A DNA stretch of 64,000 nt from an uncultured Alphaproteobacteria bacterium. GTDB lineage: Bacteria; Pseudomonadota; Alphaproteobacteria; HIMB59. The stretch's first letter is position 1. Every line of letters begins with the position of its first letter. The notes beneath the pieces are model-generated. The model was not told where the DNA came from and did no database searches. It saw only the letters and a program-made list of their open reading frames with translations. Below, in pieces: positions 28,868-37,144 of this stretch. Both the position numbers and the translations under genes were made by a program. Where the stretch lies: the NCBI GenBank assembly GCA_902575065.1, contig CACGPU010000001.1, positions 124,001-188,000 on the forward strand. The letters run 5' to 3'.

Positions 28868-29978
28868 TATTTTTAAGACAATTAAATTAATTTCAAGTTA
28901 TCTTCCAAAAAATAAATTTTCATCAATTTTTAGTCAAAATCTAAATAATAATCATTTAATCAAATCTAATATAGTGATTAAGAAAAATATACCTCCTCAA
29001 AATCAATCATCAATGGATGGTATAGCAATAACAAATATTGGAAAAAAATTTAAAATTATTGGAAAATCGAAATTAAATATTTTTAATAAAATAAAGGTAA
29101 ATTTAAATGAGTGTTTAATTGTAAAAACTGGGTCACTAATTCCTGATAATATAAAATATATAGTTCCCCAAGAACAAATTTTTATAAATGAAGGAAATGC
29201 TTATGTAATTAATTTTAATAAAAATAATAAATTCATAAGAAAAAAGGGACATATCTTCAAAAAAGGTAGTAAAATTGATTTTCAGAATAAATATTTATCT
29301 TTTTATGAATTAAGCAGTATAAAAAGCCTGAAAGATATAAAAGTCAAAATACTACAACCATTAAAATTTAAAATTATTTCGACAGGTAGCGAATTTACTA
29401 AAGATCATTTTATTCTCCCTACAAATGGTTATTATTTAAATAATTTTATAAAAAAGAATAATCATATTGTTGAAAAGAGTATTCATATCAAAGATGATCA
29501 AAAATTATTACTAAAAGAAATAAACAATTCAAAATCAGATATTACAGTTATTATTGGAGGCACAGGTAAAAGTAAAGATGATATCAATTTTGAAAATTTT
29601 AATTTAATTATTGATGGTCTTGATTTAAAACCAGGTAGACCTTTTAAATTATTTATAAAGAAAAATAAAATTTATATGTTTTTTCCTGGAAACCCATGCT
29701 CTTCCTTTGTATTGACCAATATAATTATTAAATCATTAATCGAGATTTATAATAATAGAAAATCGCAGATTAAATATGATTTAATTGATATCAATAATGT
29801 AAAATTTAATTTTAAAATTTTGAAAAGAAAATCTTTTTTATTTGGTTTAAGAGATCAGAAAAGTATTAAAGTATTTAATAATCAAGAAAGTTCTAATTTA
29901 AAAAATATATTATATGCAAACTGTCTGATTTATTATGATAGAACTAATAAACTAAGGTTATATCAAATAAATGACTAA
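28860..29978 (+). CDS. moeA: Molybdopterin molybdenumtransferase MoeA
   Basis: This enzyme inserts molybdenum into adenylylated molybdopterin, 372 residues. Family motifs are PPQNQSSMDGIAI, ISTGSEFT, VIIGGTGKSKDD, LKPGRPFKLF and FFPGNPCSSFVL. No ATG suits the frame; translation appears to start at TTG 28860, supported by a strong AGGAGG (28843-28848) 11 bases upstream, inside moaC. Such a clear Shine-Dalgarno site is rare in this window. The start overlaps the moaC end by 8 bp. Confidence 0.92.
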   Translation: MDDIFKTIKLISSYLPKNKFSSIFSQNLNNNHLIKSNIVIKKNIPPQNQSSMDGIAITNIGKKFKIIGKSKLNIFNKIKVNLNECLIVKTGSLIPDNIKYIVPQEQIFINEGNAYVINFNKNNKFIRKKGHIFKKGSKIDFQNKYLSFYELSSIKSLKDIKVKILQPLKFKIISTGSEFTKDHFILPTNGYYLNNFIKKNNHIVEKSIHIKDDQKLLLKEINNSKSDITVIIGGTGKSKDDINFENFNLIIDGLDLKPGRPFKLFIKKNKIYMFFPGNPCSSFVLTNIIIKSLIEIYNNRKSQIKYDLIDINNVKFNFKILKRKSFLFGLRDQKSIKVFNNQESSNLKNILYANCLIYYDRTNKLRLYQIND

Positions 29979-30549
29979 AAACGCCAAAAAGCTTTTAGAT
30001 TTTTTGAGAAAATATATTGAGAAAAATAAAATATCTCCTAATTATGAGGAAATGAAAGAACACATGGGTTTAAAATCTAAATCCTCCATATTTCAATATT
30101 TAGAATATTTAGAAGAACAAGGTCACATAAAAAAAGACAAATTAAAATCTAGGTCTATTGAATTAAATAATTTAATTCCTTTTTATAATGCGATATCTGC
30201 GGGTAAACCTATAGATAGTTTGAGTCAACAAATAGAATATATTGATGTAAATAGTTTTATAAAATCGAATAAAAGGAACTGTGTCGCTTGTAAAGTAAGT
30301 GGTAATTCAATGGAGTCATATGGTATTTTTGAAGATGATATAATCATATTAGAAAAAGTTACAAATTATAATTCAAATGATATTCATGCTATTCAGATAG
30401 ATGATAGTGAGATAACTCTAAAAAAAATTAAATTAATAAAAGATGAAATTGAAATATTTGGTGATCACAAAAATTTTTCATCAATCAAGTATAAAAAAGA
30501 TAGGATTAAAATATTGGGTAAGATGATTAATTTAGTCAGAAAATATTAA
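29971..30549 (+). CDS. lexA: SOS repressor LexA
   Basis: This self-cleaving transcription repressor of the DNA-damage response has 192 residues. The N-terminal winged helix (1-65) reads TKNAKKLLDFLRKYIEKNKISPNYEEM with recognition region SKSSIFQYLEYLEEQG. The cleavage site is Ala77-Gly78 in AISAGKPIDS. The catalytic dyad is Ser113 (GNSMESYG) and Lys151 (EITLKKIK). It overlaps moeA by 8 bp and gltX by 1 bp. I saw no GTTC-N7-GTTC box just upstream, so autoregulation would have to act at a more distant promoter. Confidence 0.95.
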   Translation: MTKNAKKLLDFLRKYIEKNKISPNYEEMKEHMGLKSKSSIFQYLEYLEEQGHIKKDKLKSRSIELNNLIPFYNAISAGKPIDSLSQQIEYIDVNSFIKSNKRNCVACKVSGNSMESYGIFEDDIIILEKVTNYNSNDIHAIQIDDSEITLKKIKLIKDEIEIFGDHKNFSSIKYKKDRIKILGKMINLVRKY

Positions 30550-31784
30550 TGATAATCACTAGATTCGCCCCCTCTCCTACTGGAAATTTTCATATGGGAA
30601 GTTTAAGAACTGCAATTTACAATTTTTTATTTGCAAGAAAAAATGAAGGAAAATTTCTTTTAAGAATAGAAGACACAGATAGGGAAAGATCAAAAAAAAT
30701 ATATGAAGAAGAAATATTAAAAATATTTAATATATTTAAACTTCAATATGACAATCTTAGTTATCAATCTAAAAATTTAAGTATTCATCAAGAATATTTA
30801 GAAAAACTGATGTCAAATGATATGGCGTATCATTCAAAGGATGGGCCTTATAAGTTTAGAGTGAACAGAGATAATGAATTTTTTGAGTATGATGATTTAA
30901 TTTTAGGAAAAATAAAAGTACCATCTAATACTATAGAGGATTTTTCAATTGCAAGATCTGACAAAAGCCCAACTTTTATATTATCAAACTTAATTGACGA
31001 CCATTTAGAGAATGTGACTAATGTCATTCGTGGAAACGATCATACTACTAATTCAATTAAACAAATAATGATATCGGATTCTTTAAATTTTAAAGATATA
31101 AAATATGCCCATATACCTCTGATACACGACATTAATGGCAAAAAGTTATCAAAAAGAAATAATATAACTAATGTAAACGATTATTTGAGTGAAGGTTACC
31201 TATCAGACTCAATATTTAATTTTATCATTAAATTAGGTAATAATTTCAATGATATCGAATATTTAGATATTGAAGGTGCAATTGATAATTTCAATTTATC
31301 TAAAGTAGTTTTATCACCAGCTAAATTTGATATTGAAAAGTTAGATTTCATTAATCGTCATTATTTAAATAAATTATCTTTTATAGAATTTAAAAATTTT
31401 TTAGAAAAAGATATAGAAAAACAAGTATCTAATTTTCAGTTAGAACTTGTTTTCCAGGACATATTAGAAAGATGTAACAAATATACAGATATCAATATAG
31501 AGGTATCAAAACTTTTAAACTTTTTTGAAAAAAATATTGTCCTTGAAATTGATGAAAATGAAAAAGCTTTAATTAAAAAAATTTATTCAATTATTAAAAG
31601 TTTGCATGATGCTGATAATGCTGTATTAATGCTTGAGGAAAATGACTTACCTTTAAAGAAAATAGGTAAGATAATCAGAAAAATTACAGTAAATTTTGAG
31701 TCCAAAATACCAATTGAAAAGATTATTTTATTCTTTGGTATTGAAAAAGTGAAAGAAAAGTTATTATTATACTTAAATGATTGA
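30549..31784 (+). CDS. gltX: Glutamyl-tRNA synthetase, compact form
   Basis: This class I synthetase charges tRNA-Glu, 411 residues, clearly shorter than the usual 460-490. The catalytic motifs are [18 protein letters not shown] (HIGH, 15-18) and KKLSKR (KMSKS, 198-203). IEDTDRERS and [10 protein letters not shown] are intact. In the acceptor-binding domain the text runs [19 protein letters not shown]: the usual cysteine-containing insertion after the Tyr (CYC..EEL..R..Q) is deleted. Whether it is discriminating, or also charges tRNA-Gln for GatCAB, cannot be told. It overlaps gltA by 8 bp. Confidence 0.94.
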   Translation: MIITRFAPSPTGNFHMGSLRTAIYNFLFARKNEGKFLLRIEDTDRERSKKIYEEEILKIFNIFKLQYDNLSYQSKNLSIHQEYLEKLMSNDMAYHSKDGPYKFRVNRDNEFFEYDDLILGKIKVPSNTIEDFSIARSDKSPTFILSNLIDDHLENVTNVIRGNDHTTNSIKQIMISDSLNFKDIKYAHIPLIHDINGKKLSKRNNITNVNDYLSEGYLSDSIFNFIIKLGNNFNDIEYLDIEGAIDNFNLSKVVLSPAKFDIEKLDFINRHYLNKLSFIEFKNFLEKDIEKQVSNFQLELVFQDILERCNKYTDINIEVSKLLNFFEKNIVLEIDENEKALIKKIYSIIKSLHDADNAVLMLEENDLPLKKIGKIIRKITVNFESKIPIEKIILFFGIEKVKEKLLLYLND

Positions 31785-33132
31785 TGAAAAACGTTTTAAA
31801 TTAGTCGATACTAAAACTGGCAAGGAGTATGAATTTGATGGTATCAAAGGATCTATTGGGCCAGATGTAATTAACATATCATCACTATACAAGAAGACAG
31901 GTCTATTTACTTATGACCCTGGTTTTACATCAACTGCAGCTTGTAATTCTAAAATAACATACATTGATGGAGAAAAAGGTATTCTTCAATATAGAGGTTA
32001 TCCTATTGAAGAACTTGCAAATAATAGCTCTCATCTAGAAGTTTGTTACTTACTTATGCACGGTGAGTTGCCATCAGAGAGTGATAAAAATGAATTTGAA
32101 GAAATCATTAAAAACCACACATTACTAAATGAACAAATAATTCAGTTTTACAGGGGTTTTAGAAGAGATGCACACCCTATGGCCATGATGATTGGAATTG
32201 TTGGAGCTTTGTCATCATTTTATCATGACTCTTTAAATATTGAAGATCCTGAGCATAGAATGATTGCGTCACATAGAATTTTAGCAAAGATGCCAACCAT
32301 TGCTGCAATGGCATATAAATACTCTGTTGGTCAGCCTTTCGTTTATCCTGTTAATAAACTTAATTACGCAGATAATTTTTTACATATGTGCTTTGCAACT
32401 CCAACAAAAGAATATGAAATAAATCCACTCTTTTCAAAAATAATGGATCAAATCTTTATTCTTCATGCTGATCATGAACAAAATGCCTCAACATCAACTG
32501 TAAGAACTGCTGGCTCGTCTCTAGCAAACCCATATGCATGTTTATCAGCTGGCATCTCATCACTTTGGGGGAAATCTCACGGTGGTGCTAATGAAGCTGT
32601 GATAGATATGATTGATGAAATAGTATTAAATGATTTAAAACCTAAAGACTTTATAGAGGAAGTTAAAAATAAAAAAAATAAAATAAGATTGATGGGTTTT
32701 GGACATAGAGTCTATAAAAGCTATGACCCAAGAGCTAAAGTTTTAAAGAAAAGCACAGAAGATTTATTCAAGGATCTAAAAATTAAATCAAAAGAACTCG
32801 AAATAGCTAAAGAAATTGAAGAATTAGCTTTAAATGACACGTATTTTAAAGAGAAAAATCTATACCCAAATGTTGATTTTTACTCTGGAATTCTTTTAAA
32901 AGCACTAAATATACCTACATCAATGTTTACACCAATATTTGCTGTTGGTAGAACAGTAGGCTGGCTATCACAATGGAAAGAGATGATAGAAGATAAAGAA
33001 TTTAAAATAACAAGACCTAGACAATTATTTACTGGTGATAAAGATAGATCCTATAAAAAAGTCCCTGAAAGAGAGAAAAAATCAATATTTAACTTATTGT
33101 GGCTTAAGAAAACTTTTCTAAATAATCAGTAA
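31777..33132 (+). CDS. gltA: Citrate synthase
   Basis: This TCA-cycle enzyme condenses oxaloacetate and acetyl-CoA, the latter made by the pyruvate dehydrogenase encoded at 12-18 kb. It has 451 residues, type II hexameric form with the N-terminal beta-domain ([28 protein letters not shown]). Catalytic parts are [40 protein letters not shown] and PNVDFYSG. The C-terminal tail ([15 protein letters not shown]-like end) is slightly extended and overlaps convergent lpxB by 29 bp. It is the last gene of the plus-strand run. Confidence 0.97.
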   Translation: MIDEKRFKLVDTKTGKEYEFDGIKGSIGPDVINISSLYKKTGLFTYDPGFTSTAACNSKITYIDGEKGILQYRGYPIEELANNSSHLEVCYLLMHGELPSESDKNEFEEIIKNHTLLNEQIIQFYRGFRRDAHPMAMMIGIVGALSSFYHDSLNIEDPEHRMIASHRILAKMPTIAAMAYKYSVGQPFVYPVNKLNYADNFLHMCFATPTKEYEINPLFSKIMDQIFILHADHEQNASTSTVRTAGSSLANPYACLSAGISSLWGKSHGGANEAVIDMIDEIVLNDLKPKDFIEEVKNKKNKIRLMGFGHRVYKSYDPRAKVLKKSTEDLFKDLKIKSKELEIAKEIEELALNDTYFKEKNLYPNVDFYSGILLKALNIPTSMFTPIFAVGRTVGWLSQWKEMIEDKEFKITRPRQLFTGDKDRSYKKVPEREKKSIFNLLWLKKTFLNNQ

Positions 33133-34189
33133 TCATACTAGAACGAAAGTTTTCAAAGTTACTACTTTTCACTGCATAAGACATATTTTTTCTATAATTA
33201 TAAATATTATCTTTATTTTGTTTTAAATTTGTAAAAAAATTTGACAAGTTCTCTGCTGTAAAATCATTTTGGATAAACTCTTTAACAATCTCTTTCTTAT
33301 TGAAGATATTCACTAAAGATAAGTATTTAGATCTAACAAACAATTTAAATATAGAAAAATTTATAATATTTGCATTATAGAATACTATATGAGGAATATT
33401 TGAAAAACATAATTCTAAATGAACAGTACCAGAGCAAGCAAAAGCAAAATCTAATTTAGATAATTTTTTATAATAAGAATTATCATTTAAATGAATTTGC
33501 AAATTAGTGTTTTCTTTAAAGTAGTTTTTTACGAAATCATAATAATCTGTTGTAACAAAAAAATTAAAAACAAGATCATTATAATTTTTAAGATTTAAAA
33601 GTAATTGCTTAATAATAGAAATATTTCTATATATTTCTTGTTGTCTACTACCTAAAAAAATACCAATATTATTGATTCCATTATAATCATTTGAATAATA
33701 TGTTTTATTTTTTAAAGGGTGACCAATATAGTCGTATATATCTGGGTTATAATAACTTTTTTCAATGCTGAAAATAGAAAAAATCTTATCAAAATGTTGA
33801 TTAATAAATTTTGCTTTGCTTGATTTCCAAATAAAAACAGAAGGTCCTACGATTTGACAATATTTAATTTTATTTGATTTAAATTTTTGAATATAAAATT
33901 TTGAAAAATCAAATGAATCTACAAAAAAAATATGTGTGAATAAATTTATATCAATTATTTCTTTAATTTTAAGTCTGAGATTAAAAAGATATTTTAAATT
34001 TGAAACTATATCTACAAAACCCATAATTGGTGTAATCTTTGTATTTGTTAAATCATTAAATTCTAAATAGTCGTCATCCATACCAAAAGTAAAAATTTGA
34101 TTTTTATTAATTTTGAAAAATTTATCATCAAGTATTGTTTTGACAATCTGTCTTCCAGATTGTTCAAGAGTAATAAATAAAATCTTCAT
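33104..34189 (-). CDS. lpxB: Lipid-A-disaccharide synthase LpxB (divergent)
   Basis: This glycosyltransferase joins UDP-diacylglucosamine and lipid X in lipid A synthesis, 361 residues. Family landmarks are [11 protein letters not shown] (PDFN-type site with Asp), [15 protein letters not shown] (PxVWAW..R), [21 protein letters not shown] (with the key Arg) and CSGTVHLE. The N-terminal GEASGD motif is altered to LEQSGRQ. The sequence is far from typical, but gene order (lpxI upstream, gltA downstream) supports the call. It follows lpxI without a spacer, and its 3' end overlaps gltA by 29 bp. Confidence 0.9.
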   Translation of the reverse strand: MKILFITLEQSGRQIVKTILDDKFFKINKNQIFTFGMDDDYLEFNDLTNTKITPIMGFVDIVSNLKYLFNLRLKIKEIIDINLFTHIFFVDSFDFSKFYIQKFKSNKIKYCQIVGPSVFIWKSSKAKFINQHFDKIFSIFSIEKSYYNPDIYDYIGHPLKNKTYYSNDYNGINNIGIFLGSRQQEIYRNISIIKQLLLNLKNYNDLVFNFFVTTDYYDFVKNYFKENTNLQIHLNDNSYYKKLSKLDFAFACSGTVHLELCFSNIPHIVFYNANIINFSIFKLFVRSKYLSLVNIFNKKEIVKEFIQNDFTAENLSNFFTNLKQNKDNIYNYRKNMSYAVKSSNFENFRSSMITDYLEKFS

Positions 34190-35014
34190 CTATAAAATCA
34201 TTAAAGAAATATTATTATTTCGTATTTTTGTTAAAAATTTATGTTTTTCTGAAATTAAAATATTATTATTAAATAAACATATCACACGAAATTTATATTT
34301 TATAAGTAATTTAAGTGTCTCCATGCCAATTATTGGAAAATCGATTTCGTCTATTTGATTTGATTTTTTTGATTTTACAAAAATTAAATTGTTAAATTTA
34401 TGTTTAATTTTGCCGATCTTACTGATCATAGTATTTGTACCAAATATATCTTCCATTGTTATAATCCTATCGCCATTTAATATAAATGATTGTGATACGT
34501 TCATTGATAATAATTTTTTTATAAAGTTTTTTTTAATTTTTAAATTATTTACTATTTTTCTATCTTTGTTGTGAATGTATTGATCTTCATAATTAACAAG
34601 CATATTTTTTAATAATTTTTTTTGAGAAAGAAGGGTTAATTTATTGTTATATAAATACTTTTTTAAAATTTTAGATTGGTCATTAATATTATTTAAAAAT
34701 ACATCCTTTGATATTAATAGCTTTGATTTTATTGATAAATTAATTTTTTCAAAAGAAGGAAGTTTTACATAACCAATAATTATAACCTTTTTTAAACTTT
34801 TTGATTTTATAAAAGCAGTAATTTTTTCTAAATCTTGTATTTTAAATGACTTACACTTATCTTTGAAATTTTTTTTTATAAGCTTATTTTCGTTAATTAA
34901 TATTATTTGATTTAATAAGTTTTTATTATTTAAAAAATTTGCTACCTCATAAACGAATAAACCTGATCCGGCTATAAGGCAAATATCATTTCTGGATATG
35001 GCCAAGTTTTTCAT
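34190..35014 (-). CDS. lpxI: UDP-2,3-diacylglucosamine pyrophosphatase LpxI
   Basis: This enzyme hydrolyses UDP-2,3-diacylglucosamine to lipid X and UMP, replacing LpxH in alphaproteobacteria, 274 residues. The N-terminus CLIAGSGLFVYEVANFL matches the LpxI Rossmann-like start. The C-terminal domain has NGDRIITMEDIFGTNTMISKIG (EGTDxMI-type) and IDFPIIGMETL (DxPxIG motif). Conservation is otherwise low and the protein is extremely Lys/Asn-rich. It sits between lpxA and lpxB, exactly where LpxI belongs, with a 29-bp overlap with lpxA. Confidence 0.9.
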   Translation of the reverse strand: MKNLAISRNDICLIAGSGLFVYEVANFLNNKNLLNQIILINENKLIKKNFKDKCKSFKIQDLEKITAFIKSKSLKKVIIIGYVKLPSFEKINLSIKSKLLISKDVFLNNINDQSKILKKYLYNNKLTLLSQKKLLKNMLVNYEDQYIHNKDRKIVNNLKIKKNFIKKLLSMNVSQSFILNGDRIITMEDIFGTNTMISKIGKIKHKFNNLIFVKSKKSNQIDEIDFPIIGMETLKLLIKYKFRVICLFNNNILISEKHKFLTKIRNNNISLMIL

Positions 35015-35744
35015 TCAAAATTGATTTATATTCATGAAATATACCCTCCACTTTATCATTAGCAGAAAGGTTTATTTTTTTATTAATAAAACTGTCATGT
35101 AGGTAGCTAATTTTATTTATTTCTTCTTTATTGAAATTATTTCTTCTTATTCCAACTAAGTTTAAACCTCGTAATTTTGCACGATTACCAATAGCTAAAC
35201 TAAATGGTAAAACATTTTTATCTATCCCGCTCATTCCACCAATCATAGAATATGAACCTATTGTTACAAATTGTATAACTGCAGAAAGTCCTCCTATGAC
35301 AACATTGTCTAGAATATTTACATGCCCACCAAGTGTGACTTGATTTACAAGAATGTTATTATTATTTATTTTACAATCATGGGCAATATGTACGCCTGTC
35401 ATAAAAAGATTATTATCTTTTATGCTAGTTAGCATTCCTCCATCCTTAGTTCCTTTGCTAATTGTGACGTTTTCTCTAAAAGTATTAGAGTCTCCAATTT
35501 TTAATAAACTTTCTTCTCCAGAATATTTTAAATCTTGTGGATCACATCCTATATTTGAGAAAGGATAAAAAATATTATTTTTACCAATAGTAGTGTTTCC
35601 AGTTATAGAAACATGGGATTTTAATTCCGTACCATCTCCAATAAAAATATTTCCATCTATATTACAAAATGGACCAATTTTTACATTTTCACCTATTTGT
35701 ACAGATTTGCCAACTGAGCTACTTGGATGTATCAGGAACGTCAT
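34986..35744 (-). CDS. lpxA: UDP-N-acetylglucosamine acyltransferase LpxA
   Basis: This enzyme catalyses the first step of lipid A synthesis, 252 residues. The N-terminal two thirds are hexapeptide repeats forming a left-handed beta-helix (IHPSSSVGKSVQIGENVKIGPF onward). The catalytic His lies in TGVHIAHDCKI, and the C-terminal helical part contains IGNRAKLRGLNLVGIRRNNF. It overlaps fabZ by 26 bp and lpxI by 29 bp. The substrate acyl-ACP comes from the fatty-acid pathway that includes FabZ. Confidence 0.97.
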   Translation of the reverse strand: MTFLIHPSSSVGKSVQIGENVKIGPFCNIDGNIFIGDGTELKSHVSITGNTTIGKNNIFYPFSNIGCDPQDLKYSGEESLLKIGDSNTFRENVTISKGTKDGGMLTSIKDNNLFMTGVHIAHDCKINNNNILVNQVTLGGHVNILDNVVIGGLSAVIQFVTIGSYSMIGGMSGIDKNVLPFSLAIGNRAKLRGLNLVGIRRNNFNKEEINKISYLHDSFINKKINLSANDKVEGIFHEYKSILNEKLGHIQK

Positions 35745-36165
35745 GAATCATAGCAGAAAAAATACATTGTGCATGTATAACATCATTCACTAAGCATTTT
35801 CCTTCAAATTTGTAAACGTTCTTAACTTTATTAATACGATTTACTTTTAGATCTAAAACATCCCCTGGTATGATAGGTTTTCTAAACTTGCATTTATCTA
35901 TGGTCATAAATGACACTCCAGGGTTTTTCATAGAGTCTTTAAGTTTCATAGCTACTGTAAAGCAAGCTGCTTGGACTATAGCTTCAACAACCAAAACTCC
36001 CGGCATAAGGGGTCTTCCTGGAAAATGTCCTTGAAAAAAAGGCTCGTTTATTGTGACGCATTTTATTGCGTGAGCAGATACATCTGGAACAAATTCAATA
36101 ATCCTATCTATTAGTAAAAAAGGGTATCTATGTGGTAATATTTTTTGAATCTCATTAATATCCAT
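35719..36165 (-). CDS. fabZ: 3-hydroxyacyl-ACP dehydratase FabZ
   Basis: This hot-dog-fold dehydratase of fatty-acid synthesis has 148 residues. It begins DINEIQKILPHRYPFLLIDRI. The active site is FFQGHFPGRPLMPGVLVVEA with the catalytic His and Glu. The end of the domain reads FRKPIIPGDVLDLKV. FabZ competes with LpxA for 3-hydroxyacyl-ACP, and the two genes overlap by 26 bp, so their ratio is set by coupled translation. The start overlaps lpxD by 11 bp. Confidence 0.97.
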   Translation of the reverse strand: MDINEIQKILPHRYPFLLIDRIIEFVPDVSAHAIKCVTINEPFFQGHFPGRPLMPGVLVVEAIVQAACFTVAMKLKDSMKNPGVSFMTIDKCKFRKPIIPGDVLDLKVNRINKVKNVYKFEGKCLVNDVIHAQCIFSAMIHDVPDTSK

Positions 36166-37138
36166 TTTTTCTTTGCCTTATTATAATTTTTTTCCATTCT
36201 TTTATATCAATGGCAGGGAATCCAGCAACAACAGAGTTATCTCTAATATTTTTAGTGACACCACTTCTTGCAGCTATAACAACATTATCACCTATTTTAA
36301 TATGACCAGCTAAACCTGCTTTACCACCAATAGTAACATTTCTGCCAACAGTAACACTGCCTGAAATACCAGTTTGAGCAGCAATACATGCTTTTTCGCC
36401 AATAACAACATTATGGGCAATATGAACTAAGTTATCTACCATAGAGTTTTTACCAATATATGTGTAATCAATTTTTGCCCTATCAATGGAACAGCCGGAA
36501 CCAAGGTGGACATTATCATCAATAATAACAGCACCGATTTGAGGATTTAAATATAATGAGCCTCTTTTATTAAAATCAAATCCAAAACCAGTAGTACCTA
36601 TTGAAGTATTATCGCATATAACTACATTATTTTTAATTAATGAATTTTTAATAACAACGTTATTTTTAATTATACAATTTTTTCCAATCTCAACACCCTT
36701 ACCAATTATACAATTATTAAAAATTTTTGTGGATTTATCTATTTTTGCATCTTTAGAAATATAGGAGTTATTAGAAATAATAAAATCGTCATCATAGGCA
36801 AGGTCATCTTCATGTGCATAAATAGAATTAATAATTTGGTTCCACGACTCATTTAAATTTTTTACAAGGATAATGTTTAGAAACTTTTTATCATTAAAAA
36901 TATTTTTTTTATCAGTAATAACAACAACATTACTTAATTTTTGTTTAGGTATATAGATGTCATTATCTAAAAATAGGATTGAGTTTTTTCTTAATTTGTT
37001 TAAGGATGAAATATCTAATATTTTAAAGTTATTTTTTAGTCTATTAGATATTTTATTTTTATTTAATAATTTAATTGTATCAAAAGAGTTATAAAGTTTT
37101 TTTATTGAAAAAAAATTTTGCCTTTGAAAATTCAACAT
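36155..37138 (-). CDS. lpxD: UDP-3-O-acylglucosamine N-acyltransferase LpxD
   Basis: This enzyme adds the second acyl chain in lipid A synthesis, 327 residues. A divergent N-terminal uridine-binding domain (1 to about 110) precedes hexapeptide repeats. The catalytic region reads YIGKNSMVDNLVHIAHNVVIG with the active His. GISGSVTVGRNVTIGGKAGLAGHIKIGD closes the helix. The C-terminus is DIKEWKKIIIRQRK. It starts 6 bp after bamA. Skp, which sits between bamA and lpxD in some relatives, is absent. Confidence 0.96.
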   Translation of the reverse strand: MLNFQRQNFFSIKKLYNSFDTIKLLNKNKISNRLKNNFKILDISSLNKLRKNSILFLDNDIYIPKQKLSNVVVITDKKNIFNDKKFLNIILVKNLNESWNQIINSIYAHEDDLAYDDDFIISNNSYISKDAKIDKSTKIFNNCIIGKGVEIGKNCIIKNNVVIKNSLIKNNVVICDNTSIGTTGFGFDFNKRGSLYLNPQIGAVIIDDNVHLGSGCSIDRAKIDYTYIGKNSMVDNLVHIAHNVVIGEKACIAAQTGISGSVTVGRNVTIGGKAGLAGHIKIGDNVVIAARSGVTKNIRDNSVVAGFPAIDIKEWKKIIIRQRKNGY

Positions 37139-37144
37139 TAACTT

